Position numbers and translations under genes: made by a program. DNA of 64,000 nt from Xestospongia muta. Its lineage: Eukaryota; Porifera; Demospongiae; Haplosclerida; Petrosiidae. The notes below the pieces were generated by a model. It was not told the origin of the DNA and made no database searches. It saw only the letters and a program-made list of their open reading frames with translations. Location of the stretch: contig OY848919.1 of the NCBI GenBank assembly GCA_963693285.1, positions 13,415,639-13,479,638 of the forward strand. Direction: 5' to 3'. Positions 1-11,325 of this stretch are shown here, piece after piece. Position 1 is the stretch's first letter. Each line of letters starts with the position of its first letter.

Positions 1-657
1 ATCTGCTGTGACATTAACAAGATCTTTTAAACAGCTTAAATGAGCATCTAATATTGATACTGATCCATAAACAATATGTACTTGTTTTGTAGATATAAAG
101 ATGTTATTGAAACACTTTGTAAATTGTCTCAATCCATCTGTCCACCATTTTGGAGATTTTTTATCAATATGAATACAGTATATGTTATGTGGACGATACA
201 AGTACTTGAGTAGACGAATATGTTGTAGTAGGAGGTTCTGTTGATAATATATGAGCATTTGAAAAGCTAAAGGAAAGTTCCTCTCTGTTTCAGATATGTA
301 AAATTTATTCATAAAATCTCTCCTAATACATCGACACTCCTTGATAGACTCAATAGTTTCAGAATCATTAGGAGGTATCCAAGATTTTAGATATTGTCTA
401 ATACGCTGTGTTTCATTTTTATCTCCATCAAATAATCGTTGACAAGACGTGTTGATCGCCGGATCGATTAATGGAGTTCTTCGCAGATACAACAATGGAG
501 CAGTGAAACAAACATGTCTTTTTTTTAAGTCCAAATTGAGTACCTTCGAAAAAATGATACATGTAGTTACTACCAACACACCGGCTAAGACTATCAATCC
601 ATCAGTTAATTTCCTTCTGCCTCCAGCAGTAAAGAAAATAAAGTACATTGTTGGCAT
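1..657 (-). CDS. GT14 glycosyltransferase A, 5' part only
   Basis: This is the N-terminal 219 residues of a core-2/I-branching type GlcNAc-transferase; the gene runs off the left edge. It is a type II Golgi enzyme: short N-tail MPTMYFIFFTAGG, one membrane segment near residues 18-40, a stem, then the start of the PF02485 'Branch' catalytic domain with YLYRPHNIYCIHIDKKSPKW. The family transfers GlcNAc (or xylose) to O-glycans. The frame is open throughout and nearly identical to copy C (13471-14814), whose N-terminus it shares, whereas B and D have another N-terminus. The start is the ATG at 655-657; a frame-compatible TTG upstream is not needed. The family is certain; donor and acceptor specificity are not readable. 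Confidence 0.88.
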   Translation of the reverse strand, partial: MPTMYFIFFTAGGRRKLTDGLIVLAGVLVVTTCIIFSKVLNLDLKKRHVCFTAPLLYLRRTPLIDPAINTSCQRLFDGDKNETQRIRQYLKSWIPPNDSETIESIKECRCIRRDFMNKFYISETERNFPLAFQMLIYYQQNLLLQHIRLLKYLYRPHNIYCIHIDKKSPKWWTDGLRQFTKCFNNIFISTKQVHIVYGSVSILDAHLSCLKDLVNVTAD

Positions 658-688
658 AGCTGTCAGCGATAGTTAACAAATTTCGAAA

Positions 689-700
689 TACGCATGCGTA
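689..700. promoter_or_regulatory. 12-bp palindrome upstream of GT14-A
   Basis: Perfect palindrome TACGCATGCGTA, 31 bp upstream of the GT14-A ATG, followed toward the gene by the conserved TTCGAAAT. The same block precedes copies B, C and D. It may be a transcription-factor site or initiator; function is inferred from conservation and position only. Confidence 0.45.
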
Positions 701-1184
701 AACACATAATATTAACCGGGCATTCAAATATCTACGGAAGCCGCAGGCGGACGCTCCAATTCCTATTTCCTATATCTTTCGTAAATATCTGTTCCCTACC
801 ATCTTTGTCTGGGGTTGCCGATCCTTCTTCAGAGAGGAAGGGTCTGGGTACAGCAGGAATGCGGATTTATGCTCAGTAAGTCGTGTTTTGAGTCTATACG
901 AGCTCGAGGATTGATATCGATAGCTCTGTAGCGACGTCGTCTTACGCCCAATCGACATGGATGTAAAATTCGACCGGATGCTAATATAAAGTATATGTAT
1001 AAACGTCATTTCCGTTTGTCTCTATGAGTTTTACAGGTAAATATGCATTCATGTTAAAAAAGGTTCTTCGTTTTGGTGGTAAATGAGTCCTTGCTTCTTT
1101 TCCTCTAATAGCTAATTTTCAAAAACTGGTTTTAGTTTTTGAGCTTTCTCGTAAGTTAGTCTTAGTTCTCAAACCTGCAAATAG

Positions 1185-1585
1185 TTATTTGATTAATGTA
1201 TTTTCCAAATTTTGCCAATGCTTGTTCGATATCTTTCTGCAAATAACCAAGTTTAATACATCTGAGGTTGCAAGCGTCTCCAGATCTTTGATGTTTGGTG
1301 AGTCCAGATCAATTTGCTGTGAGTGAGACATGTTCCTTGCAATTTGAGGAGGATGAGGTTGCATGACAGGTTGATATGGCTGAACACTAGCTGTTATATG
1401 ACAGCTAGTTTTCAGCAGATTGCAATGGAAAAAGTAGTTTTTCTGTAATTGCAATTGAGGTGCTTGCAAAATTGGTTTTGCTAATGATCTAGGATAGGAA
1501 CAAGGGAAAGTAAGATAACTGTAATCACAAAATGGAGGAATAGTAAAAGGTTGATATACTGTAGGACCTGGTGTAAGAGACTGCA
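1185..1585 (-). CDS. Pro/Gln-rich exon of unknown gene, unit I
   Basis: This open frame follows a good splice acceptor (TTTTTTCAG at about 1586-1594) and encodes about 133 residues rich in Pro, Gln, Ser and Leu (PILQAPQLQLQKNY, PVMQPHPPQIARN), ending in a more ordered piece, DLETLATSDVLNLVICRKI, before a stop. A second small exon of similar flavour (MARTRLDAELLRPPRDLL, about 2040-2157, also after an acceptor) lies upstream on the same strand. I do not recognise the family. Shortened copies lie in units II and III, so this is a passenger of the duplication and may be a gene fragment. Confidence 0.4.
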
Positions 1586-2039
1586 CTGAAAAAAGCATTT
1601 TGTCATTTTAACTGAAGTATTCGTTACCACAGTTTCATAAGTATAATGTAAATCCATTCTAAGTTGCTACAAAGCCAATACTAGTGTAACTTAATATGTA
1701 TAAAGCCAACTAGTTCCATCTACAACCACATTGCTTTTAGACCCACTTTGCTACAGTAATTGATCATGGCTTCTATAAGCAGATACTATTTGACTGAAAC
1801 TAATCTATTTAGTTAAGTTAAAATAATATCTATCTCTTTACCATTTTTTCTGTTATTGGACATAAACTACAAAGAGTACTTTTAGGCTTCTAGTTGCATG
1901 GTTTATATACATATTGAGTTAGACCTTTTTTGGCTTTGTGGTAACTCAATATTGGGCTTAATTATATTAATGAGATTATGGTAACGAAGACAATGGTTGA
2001 AATGACAAAATGCTATTTTAAGTGTGATAATGAAGATGT

Positions 2040-2157
2040 GAAGGAGGAGGGTGTACTGTAGGATGATGATGACTACTAGCAATCTTTTGATCTGTAGGTG
2101 GTAATAAGTCCCGAGGAGGTCTTAGCAACTCAGCATCAAGTCTGGTCCTGGCCATAT
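2040..2157 (-). CDS. Possible upstream exon of the Pro-rich gene, unit I only
   Basis: An open frame follows an acceptor (TTAATTAACAG) and contains an ATG at 2153-2155: MARTRLDAELLRPPRDLL followed by His/Pro-rich residues (SSHHHPTVHPPP). It shares strand and composition with the exon at 1185-1585. Unit II lacks it through a deletion at about 9070. No family is recognised, and the link between the two exons is inference. Confidence 0.3.
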
Positions 2158-3849
2158 CTGTTAATTAAGATCAGAAGATTCAGTTACATGTTGCAATAGT
2201 AGGTCATATTATCTATACATTTACTGACCTTGCCTTTAGCTTGATAAAGGTTATAAATATTCATTATTTTGAAACCATAGTAAGTGTGATTAATATTTTT
2301 GATCACAAATACCATTATAAATAAGCATATTGTTACACATTTTAGCATATTTGTTTATTAACAATCTACAATACTATTTCTCTCTAATTCATCCAGTGCA
2401 TGTGAGTTCAGTATCATCTGTAACACAACTGTTATTACTCAGCTGTTTGTACTAGAAAGATAAAAGACAATATTGATACATGTCTTGGAGCAGTAATACT
2501 GTGTATTGTATTAATCCCTGAAAATAAGTATAATTATGTGTACATCTCTGTTTGCTTATCTTAGGACTCAAGAAGTATTAATTATGACATTTAACAACTA
2601 AGGTTTTGTCAAGGTACAGACAATAACCTTAGTTTATAGAACCAATGATGTAGTGCATATAGTAATGACACAATGAAGCCAGTTTGGCTAGACCTAAAGG
2701 AAATTTAGTTTTTTATCTCATCCTCTTTTATGTTACTATGTTGAGGTGTTATTATATCATCTGTCTGTTATATTTAGGATCAAGAGAGAGAGCTATGAAG
2801 TTGAAGAGATCAAGCATGGCCAATAGTGAAGAGATTTAGATGGATTATTTCAGGTAAGAACACAATAGTTATTAACAAAATGGATTGTTATTTATCTTTC
2901 GAGATCTTTGAGTCTTATCTAGATGCTATTGTCACTCATCCATATATTTCACTATTTAAAACATTTCTGATACTACTTTACAGTATGCATCTTTAATTAT
3001 ATTCACAGGCTATATCACATGATAAAAACCTAATTAATTTTTTGATTGCATTCCATTCCTAAAAGTTGGACCCCAATATTGTATTTAGTGCAGAAATTGA
3101 CACGACTTTTTGGTTTAGTCAAAAACACAATTATAACTAATATAGGTAAAATATAAAAGGTGAGAAGAACCAAAAACTGATGGGGAATAAACCAAATGAA
3201 AAGAATTTTAATTTCTTGGTTCTTGTCAGATATAATAGTGCTATCTGAAATACAGAACAGTGTTAATATAAGACAAGCAAAGAGACTGAGAGAATTCTAG
3301 TACTTTAAAGAGTGGAGATTGTGTAGTGAAGTGAAAAAGTAGAAACATTCAACACAAAAAGTGTCACTATGCCTTTATTGTCTGAGTACTTACTTAGAGT
3401 TATTATTTTCCTGTGTACCACTCAATTAAGGACCTGTTTTTTTCTCTCTCTGGCATTCGTTAGAAAACCAGACACGAACAGTCTCAATGTCAATAAGTGT
3501 GAGTAATATTTCTGATCACAAATACCATTATAAATAAGTATATTGTTGCAAATTATATACAGATATATTTAATACTACATAACACTCTTCTATAGTACTT
3601 GTAGTATACTTGAACTTTACATAAGTATGTACTTTGCATATAAAATTGTGCTTTGAGTTTCACTAATTTGAGAATATTTTGTACTTTTTATACATAGTAA
3701 ATTTTATATTAACATTTGACTATTACATTACTTTTACTAACAACTACTTGTTAAAGAATCTTAGTTCATGATCAATACATTAAACATTGATAAAATAAGT
3801 TTCTTTGAATTAATAATATTAATATTTAACTGTTGTATGTTTGCCAATC

Positions 3850-3978
3850 TTGGTAATGGTACTGGTCAAATATGCATGGATTGATAATGTCCAGTGTGTT
3901 GGTAATGAATTAAGTATAGGACAATGTCAATTTAGAGGTATTCATATTTGTAGTCATCAGGAAGATATTGGAGCTTGA
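3850..3978 (+). pseudogene. SRCR-domain remnant, unit I
   Basis: The plus strand encodes WIDNVQCVGNELSIGQCQFR, then GIHICSHQEDIGA and a stop. This is the second half of a scavenger-receptor cysteine-rich domain (family pattern W.D.V.C.G.E..L..C....WG...C.H.ED.G). The preceding GNGTGQ lies in another frame, and the Arg-Trp-Gly step is lost by a small deletion. Copies exist in units II and III. It is a duplicated fragment, not a gene. Confidence 0.65.
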
Positions 3979-4446
3979 CATGTGTATCTGGTAAAATTTT
4001 ACTTTAAAAATTAAGTTAGTAATACTACAGCTTCAGTTGTTGTAGGTAAGTGTGTATGTAAAGGAAATTATTATAGCAATTGTCATATTATGGGTGTGGT
4101 TTAAATATTATCAATAGTACAATTAGGTAAACAACAAAAGCAGCTATATATATGTATAGTTATGTTTTAACTGTTTTTAGACAAGGCAATCCTGAAGTTG
4201 ACAGTAATTCATAATAAAGATTAAATGATGTCAATACTTAGATATATAGAACTAATAAATAAGTACTGGAGACAAAACAAAACTTATCACAATATTTGAT
4301 TCTATTTGAAAAAAAATTCACAATGTATCAGTTAAGTGAGTATAAACAATACCTGTTAATCATAGCCAATTGTAAGGAAAATGTTTATATAATTGCTGTA
4401 TGTCATAAAACATGAAAACCAGTTTGACAAGATTAATTAACCAATT

Positions 4447-6275
4447 ACCTGAATTTTGTCTCCACATTGAACCAGTTCAACAGGTATCAACTCCTCCCTA
4501 TAAATAATAAATAATATTATTAATTATAATAGTAAAACTGACAGTTCCTCCAAGGAGTCAGGGGGTGTGGTCACTAATCTTGCCTCTGTAGCTTGCAATG
4601 ACATTAATTTAGCCAAAGCCTCTGATGTCTTGCCCTATAAATCTCATTAAATATTCATTAGATTACCATGGTTACCAAACCTTTGCAATATGTTCTAACC
4701 ATCGACCTAAAGACACAAACATTAATAACATGGGCGGAGTCTCAAAGAAGGTCTTCGTTTGTTCTCCAGTTACAAAGGCTGCAATAAACACAATCACAAC
4801 CTATAAAGTGGGTCTGGTTATACTATATAAAGGGGTGTGCCTTGTGCTTACAGAGTAAACATAAGCTATTGTCGTAGCTAAGGCTATCAGGACGTCCATA
4901 TTAGCGGCACAATGACGTAAGGATTTGAATGAAGAGACATAAAACTGATAACCTCCAAATATCTAAATGGATAAATAATGAGAATAATGGATGCATTAAA
5001 ATAATACAATTTATATAATTATGTTATTAGAACACAATTTTTTAACTGAACTTTCTTACAATCATTGTCTTTACTACATGGAGTAGAACTTCTTGATTGA
5101 GATCGATCTTTGTCTTCAATAATGATTAATTCTTGAATCTATATATGTTAAATAATACATATCAACTAATTTGTTTGTCCATTCCTATATTGTGTTAATC
5201 CACCCACTCATCCATCTATCCATCTACCCTTCATCTATTTATTTATCTATCCAGTCATGTTACTAACCGGTAAGCTAAGTAATATAACTATTTACATAAA
5301 GTACATTTATAATAATTTGTAGGATATATTAAGGAAAAAATAATATATTTAGACATCCTTATTACATATTATGACATCATCAATACCTTTTCAATCCTAG
5401 ATTTCTCTGTGTCCCTTCACTTTCACACTGCTGCCATGGTTACCCAATGCTTGATTCAGCCCTTCTGAAATATACGTTACTTCAAATCCCACTAAATCCC
5501 ACTTCACCACTCACATATTCCACAGTAGCTTCTTTGGTACTGAGAGAGACATGAACATTTATAATACCATCACATTGACCTAGAGTTTTCTCAATAGTTG
5601 AGACACAAGAATTAGAGGTCACGCCTTCAATACCAACATAGCATATCATATGATGTCTTGACAATGTCGTGGATAACTGTGTATTACTCTGTTGCACTCT
5701 TTAATATTCTTCTCAATATTTTGAACACACAATTGACAAACCATGCCTGTAATATCAATGATAACTTCTCGACTGTCAAGTGTCGGTGATAAAAGTGCTG
5801 GTGAGGAAGGTGGAGTCAACGATTGAGGTGATATGGTCTGGATTGGGTAATTCCCTTTAATTTTAGCATCAAATCCCATATCATAAATAGCTGTAACTAT
5901 ATCTTGAGACAATGTGAGTGAGCCATCATGTTCTACAAATGCTTCCTTTCTCTTTAGGGACACCATGACTCCGACCACTTCACATTGCTTAGGTAATGTT
6001 GTCTCAATAAGTTTGACACAGGAATTACATGTCATACCATCTACTGATATCAGAGATGCTTTTAAGGAGTCTTTAAGAGGCTGAGTGACGTATACACGTT
6101 CTGTTGAGCTTTCTGACGACCTTTTAAAGGACGCTTCATCTTCACTACTAGATAAGCTTGCTATTTTGATGCTTTGACCTGGAATGGAACGGTATGGCGA
6201 TTGCTGTAGTTGCCAATCGTCTTTTTCAAGACAAAGATCGACCTCTGGATAATATAGATAGACTTCAGATAACAT
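4447..6275 (-). pseudogene. ATP7-like: ATP7-type copper ATPase 5' half, unit I
   Basis: Minus-strand remnants occur in family order. Three HMA copper-binding domains (GMTCNSC intact; GMVCQLC; GVTSNSC, first Cys lost) are followed by exon pieces matching the P1B-ATPase membrane region: [15 protein letters not shown] (about 4960), [18 protein letters not shown] (about 4880), [20 protein letters not shown] (about 4720), GKTSEALAKLMSLQATEA (about 4600) and VELVQRGDKIQ (about 4470). ATP7 proteins pump Cu+ into the secretory pathway. This copy is dead: a deletion of about 120 bp with frameshift removes the second half of HMA2, and a duplication of GGATTT makes a stop after HMA3. The phosphorylation and ATP-binding domains are absent. 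ATG chosen at 6273-6275. Confidence 0.85.
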
Positions 6276-6616
6276 CTTTGTCTTCACAAACTGCTAACAC
6301 GGAACAAAGTGCAAAGTGTATAATTGTAAGTTCATTAGGTGTGGATAGTGAATTATTAGTGACGTGTGCATCACATTCCACGTAGATTTCGTGCGCACTT
6401 TATATTCTTATGTTTTTCACTAAAATTATTTATAAGCTCCTGATAGTGGTTATATAGACACCTCCTCCAGTAGTCTGTTATACACCTTATCGCATTGTTA
6501 TGAAGACCATCAAGTTAATGTCATTACAATGTGGATTTCTTCCATAGAAGTAGCCATGCAATACTGAACTATTGTAATAACTAAAAATCAAAATTAATAA
6601 TTGAAACATTGTCTAT

Positions 6617-8008
6617 TCAAACATGTTCTCTAAAATGTTTCTTTAATAACAGTTCCTCCATACAATCCATCACTACATGATCATAGTCAATACGATACTT
6701 GTTTAAGAACCATGTGTTTGCAATGTTCTTCAAATATGGAAGATCACTAACACTAAGTATACAGATGTTATGAATAAAATACTTTTCAATACATTCTGTT
6801 TTCTTAGGGTGAATATTCCAAAACGGTCTTGATACAATAGGTTTGGTGACATGTTTCTTTAATGTATAGTGATTACCAGGAGCATCTTTCAGTTTATATA
6901 AAGTAGCGAAAAAAAATTCTTCAGCAGCATGAACATATTCTAGACGTTTTCTTAAAGCTAATGCTCTCTTGTCAGTAACTATGAATTTCACAAAGTCTCT
7001 ACTCATTGCACTGTTAACAGATTCTGCTGACTTGTATACAGTTAGATTATATGGTATAGGACCTAGTTGAGACATAATTGAATGATTACCACTTTGAGTT
7101 TCTTTCCAGCTTATCTTCTTATCCCATATCCAATTCATAATCCATATACCTAATCCTAATTTTATAATGTACTTTTTTTTATATTGTTTGTCAATCTGCC
7201 ATAACCATTCATATGCATTGCCTTTCTCAGTGAAAACATCTTTGAAAACAGTCATGACATTAGTACCATTCATTTTTATAAGTGTATCTACCATTTCTTT
7301 GTTAGTGACTAGAGGTATCTCTGGTGAGTTGAGAGTTATAACATATCTCCAATCTGCTGTTACATTAACAAGATCTTTTAAACAACTTAAATGAGCATCT
7401 AATATTGATACTGATCCATAAACAATATGTACTTGTTTTGTAGATATAAAGATGTTATTGAAACACTTTGTAAATTGTCTCAATCCATCTGTCCACCATT
7501 TTGGAGATTTTTTATCAATATGAATACAGTATATGTTATGTGGACGATACAAGTACTTGAGTAGACGAATATGTTGTAGTAGGAGGTTTTTTTGATAATA
7601 TATGAGCATTTGAAAAGCTAAAGGAAAGTTCCTCTCTGTTTCAGATATGTAAAATTTGTTCATAAAATCTCTCCTAATACATTGGCACTCCTTGATAGAC
7701 TCAATAGTTTCAATATCATTAGGAGGTATCCAAGATTTTAAATATTGTCTAATACGCTGTGTTTCATTTTTATCTCCATCAAATAATCGTTGACAAGACG
7801 TGTTGATCGCCGGATCGATTAATGGAGTTCTTTGCAGATACAACAATGGAGCAGTGAAACAAACATGTCTTCTTTGTAAATCCAAATTGAGTAACTTCAA
7901 GAAAATGATACATGTAGTTACTACCAACACACCGGCTAAGACTAGCAATACATTAGCTAATCTCTTTTTATTTCCAGCAGGAAAGAAAGAGAAGTACATT
8001 CCCGGCAT
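6617..8008 (-). CDS. GT14 glycosyltransferase B (core-2/I branching type)
   Basis: 463 residues in one exon. A type II membrane protein: tail 1-17, membrane segment about 18-40, Cys-containing stem, Branch domain (PF02485) from about 118. Landmarks: YRPHNIYCIHIDKKSPKW (154-171), DWRYVITLNSPEIPL (219-233), AEEFFFATL (362-370, whose Glu aligns with the catalytic Glu of C2GnT) and RIDYDHVVMDCMEELL (439-454). Two oddities. Residues 281-313 carry about 30 extra residues compared with C and D and include a second W.W.K motif, as if two variable-loop alleles were joined. The C-terminus is also 11 residues shorter than in D because of a frame change after REHV. Otherwise intact. Function as Golgi GlcNAc-transferase is family inference; the substrate is unknown. 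Confidence 0.9.
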   Translation of the reverse strand: MPGMYFSFFPAGNKKRLANVLLVLAGVLVVTTCIIFLKLLNLDLQRRHVCFTAPLLYLQRTPLIDPAINTSCQRLFDGDKNETQRIRQYLKSWIPPNDIETIESIKECQCIRRDFMNKFYISETERNFPLAFQMLIYYQKNLLLQHIRLLKYLYRPHNIYCIHIDKKSPKWWTDGLRQFTKCFNNIFISTKQVHIVYGSVSILDAHLSCLKDLVNVTADWRYVITLNSPEIPLVTNKEMVDTLIKMNGTNVMTVFKDVFTEKGNAYEWLWQIDKQYKKKYIIKLGLGIWIMNWIWDKKISWKETQSGNHSIMSQLGPIPYNLTVYKSAESVNSAMSRDFVKFIVTDKRALALRKRLEYVHAAEEFFFATLYKLKDAPGNHYTLKKHVTKPIVSRPFWNIHPKKTECIEKYFIHNICILSVSDLPYLKNIANTWFLNKYRIDYDHVVMDCMEELLLKKHFREHV

Positions 8009-8051
8009 TGCTGTACATGTGAACGATATAGTTATGACAAAATTTCGAAAT

Positions 8052-8063
8052 ACGCATGCGTAA
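8052..8063. promoter_or_regulatory. 12-bp palindrome upstream of GT14-B
   Basis: TACGCATGCGTA, 43 bp upstream of the B start, next to TTTCGAAA as in the other array copies. Upstream of it, unit II lacks a block present before A, C and D (from about 721 to 788 in copy A coordinates), so the palindrome is part of the short shared core. Confidence 0.45.
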
Positions 8064-8334
8064 AGATAATATCAACCGGACATTCAGATGTCTGTTCCCT
8101 ACCAAGTTTGTCTGGGGTTACCAGCCCTTCTTTAGAAAAGAAGGGTCTGGGGATTCGTACAGCAACAATGTCGATTTATGCAGTGGCCCGGTAAGTCGTG
8201 TTTTGGGTCTATATGAGCTCAAGAATCGATATCGATCGCCCTGTAGCGACGTCGTCTTACGCCCAATCAACATAGGTGTGAAATTCGACCGGATGCTAAT
8301 ATAAAGTATATGTAGAAACGTCATTTCCGTTTGG

Positions 8335-8621
8335 TGAGTCCAGATCAATTTGCTGTGAGTGAGACATGTTCCTTGCAATTTGAGGAGGATGAGGTTGCAT
8401 GACAGGTTGATATGGCTGAACACTAGCTGTTATATGACAGCTAGTTTTCAGCAGATTGCAATGGAAAAAGTAGTTTTTCTGTAATTGCAATTGAGGTGCT
8501 TGCAAAATTGGTTTTGCTAATGATCTAGGATAGGAACAAGGGAAAGTAAGATGACTGTAATCACAAAATGGAGGAATAGTAAAAGGCTGATATACTGTAG
8601 GAGCTGGTGTAAGAGACTGCA
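8335..8621 (-). pseudogene. Pro/Gln-rich exon, unit II, 3'-truncated
   Basis: Same exon and acceptor as in unit I, but after SQQIDLDSPN the sequence jumps into the GT14 upstream region. About 280 bp are missing between two GTTTG microhomologies. The ordered C-terminal piece is lost, so this copy is probably non-functional. Confidence 0.45.
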
Positions 8622-9664
8622 CTGAAAAAAGCATTTTGTCATTTTAACTGAAGTATTCGTTACCACAGTTTCATAAGTATAATGTAAATCCATTCTAAGT
8701 TGCTACAAAGCCAATACTAGTGTAACTTAATATGTATAAAGCCAACTAGTTGTATCTACAACCACATTGCCACTTTGCTACAGTAATTGATCATGGCTTC
8801 AATTGAAGGTATAAACAGATACTATTTGACTGAAACTAATCCATTTAGTTAAGTTAAAATAATATCTATCTCTTTACCCTTTTTTCTGTTATTGGACATA
8901 AACTACAAAGAGTACTTTTAGGCTTCTAGTTGATGTTATACATATTAAGTTAGATCAGTTTTGGCTTTGTGGTAACTCAATATTGGGCGTACATTGTATT
9001 GATAAGATTGTGGTAATGAAGACAATGGTTGAAATAACAAAATGCTATTTTAAGTGTGATAATGAAGATAGTATGTCATATTATCTATACATTTACTGAC
9101 ATTGCCTTTAGCTTGATAAAGGTTATAAATATACATTAGATTGAAACCATAGTAAGTGTGATTGATATTTTTGATCACAAATACCATTATAAATAAGCAT
9201 ATTGTTACACACTTTAGCATATTTGTTTATTTACGATCTACAATACTATTTCTCTCTAATTCATCCAGTGCATGTGAGTATCATCTGTAACACAACTGTT
9301 ATTACTCAGTCGTTTGTACTAGAAAGATAAAAGACAACATTGATACTTGTCTTGGAGCAGTAATACATACTGTGTATTGTATTAACCCCTGAAAATAAGT
9401 ATAATTATGTGTACATCTCTGTTTGCTTATCTTAGGACTCAAGAAGTATTAATTATGACATTTAACAGCTAAGATTTTGTCAAGGTACAGACAATAACCT
9501 TAGTTTATAGAACCAATGACATACTGCATATAGTAATGACACAATGAGCCAGTTTGGCTAGACCTAAAGGAAATTAAGTTTTTTATCTCATGCTCTTTTA
9601 TATTACTATGTTGAGGTGTTATTATATCATCTGTCTGTTATATTTAGGATCAAGAGAGAGAGCT

Positions 9665-9730
9665 ATGAAGTTGATAAGATCAAACATGGCCAATAGTGAA
9701 GAGATTATTGAGTTAGATGGATCATTTCAG
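9665..9730 (+). CDS. Possible first coding exon of unknown gene, unit II
   Basis: It lies in an exon-like segment after an acceptor (TATATTTAG at about 9640-9648), starts with ATG and ends at a consensus donor CAG/GTAAGA. It encodes 22 residues with an acidic end (NSEEIIELDGSFQ). The unit I copy at 2795 is broken and unit III has lost the region. It could be a decoy: only 66 nt, with no downstream exon identified. Confidence 0.22.
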
Positions 9731-10729
9731 GTAAGAACACAATAGTTATTAACAAAATGGATTGTTATTCATCTTTCGAGATCTTTGAGTCTTATTTAGA
9801 TGCTATTGTTACTCATCCATATACTTCACTGTTTAAAACCATTTCTGACACTACTTTACAGTATGCATCTTTAATTATATTCACAGGTTATATCACATGA
9901 TAAAAACCTAATTAATTTTTTGATTGCATTCCATTCTTAAAAGTTGGACCCCAATATTGTATTTAGTGCAGAAATTGACAGGACTTTTTGGTTTAGTCAA
10001 AAACACAATTATAACTAATATAGGTAAAATATAAAAGGTGAGAAGAACCAAAAACTAATGGGGAATAAACCAAATGAAAAATATTTTAATTTCTTGGTTC
10101 TTGTCAGATATAATAGTGCTAGCTGAAATACAGAACAGTGTTAATATAAGACAAGCAAAGAGACTGAGAGAATTCTAGTACTTTAAAGAGTGGAGATTGT
10201 GTAGTGAAGTGAAAAAGTAGAAACGTTCAACACAAAAAGTGTCACTATGTCTTTATGGTCTGAGTACTTACTTAGAGTTATTATTTTCTTGTGTACCACT
10301 CAATTAGGCACCTGTTTTTTTCTCTCTCTGGCGTTCGTTAGAAAACCAGACACAAAACAGTCTCTATGTCAATAAGTGTGAGTAATGTTTCTGATCACAA
10401 ATACCATTATAAATAAGTATATTGTTGCAAATTATATACAGATATATTTAATACTACATAACACTCTTCTATAGTACTTGTAGTATACTTGAACTTTACA
10501 TAAGTATGTACTTTGTATATAAAATTGTGCTTTGAGTTTCACTAATTTGAGAATATTTTGTACTTTTTATACATAGTAAATTTTATATTAACATTTGACT
10601 ATTACATTACCTTTACTAACAACTACTTGTTAAAGAATCTTAGTTCATGATCAATACATTAAACGTTGATAAAATAAGTTTCTTTGAATTAATAATATTA
10701 ATATTTAACTGTTGTATGTTTGCCAATCT

Positions 10730-10878
10730 TGGTAATGGTACTGGTCAAATATGCATGGATTGATTATGCATGGATTGATAATGTCCAGTCTCTTGGTAAT
10801 GAATTAAGTATAGGACAATGTCAATTTAGAAGATGAGGTATTCATATTTGTAGTCATCAGGAAGATATTGGAGCTTGA
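10730..10878 (+). pseudogene. SRCR-domain remnant, unit II
   Basis: Same SRCR half-domain as in units I and III. Here a local duplication of ATGCATGGATTGAT and a Trp-to-stop change (AGA TGA GGT) break it. It ends in GIHICSHQEDIGA and a stop. Confidence 0.62.
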
Positions 10879-11325
10879 CATGTGTATCTGGTAAAATTTT
10901 GCTTTAAAAATTAAGTTAGTCATACTACAGTTGTTGTAGGTAAGTGTGTATGTAAAGGAAATTATTATAGGAATTGACATGTTATGGGTGTGGCTTAATT
11001 ATTATCAATAGTACCAGCAGCTATATATATGTATAATTATGTTTTAACTGTTTTTAGACAAGGCAATCCTGAAGTTGACAATAATTCATAATACAGATTA
11101 AATGATGTCAATACTTAGATATATAGAACTAATAAATAAGTACTGGAGACAAAACAAAACTTATCACAATATTTGACTCTATTTGAAACAAAATTCACAG
11201 TCAATCAGTTGATTGAGTATAAACAATACCTGTTAATCATAGCCAATTGTAAGGAAAATGTTTATATAATTGCTGTACATCATAAAATATATGAAAACCA
11301 GTTTGACAAAATTGATTAACCAATT

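Larger units (their letters stand above)
1599..4440. other. Unit I intergenic/intronic stretch with gene debris
   Basis: AT-rich sequence matching 8640-11320 of unit II. Besides the small exon at 2040-2157 and the SRCR remnant near 3850-3978, it holds a broken plus-strand exon at 2795-2850 that is open in unit II. No RNA gene or other long frame is visible. Confidence 0.5.
8640..11320. other. Unit II intergenic/intronic stretch
   Basis: Copy of 1599-4440 with scattered substitutions and indels. It contains a plausible small plus-strand exon at 9665-9730 (MKLIRSNMANSEEIIELDGS) ending exactly at CAG/GTAAGA; unit I has a stop at the same place (GAGATTTAG). It also contains the SRCR remnant. Nothing else is recognisable. 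Confidence 0.45.

Noticed and set aside
689..700. ATG at the centre of the TACGCATGCGTA palindrome as true start with a 32-43 nt intron
   Set aside because: It would splice in frame to the GT14 ATG, but the intron would be as short as 32 nt; noted as possible only.
694..1009. Short frames of 60-80 residues on both strands upstream of the GT14 genes (also 14851-15166, 20669-20854)
   Set aside because: They lie in duplicated promoter DNA, conflict between units (one is changed by deletion in unit II) and show no domain.
7167..7394. Plus-strand frames opposite the GT14 genes (also 7800-8063, 19678-20013, 20419-20616, 28926-29120)
   Set aside because: Antisense shadows of the highly conserved glycosyltransferase reading frame.
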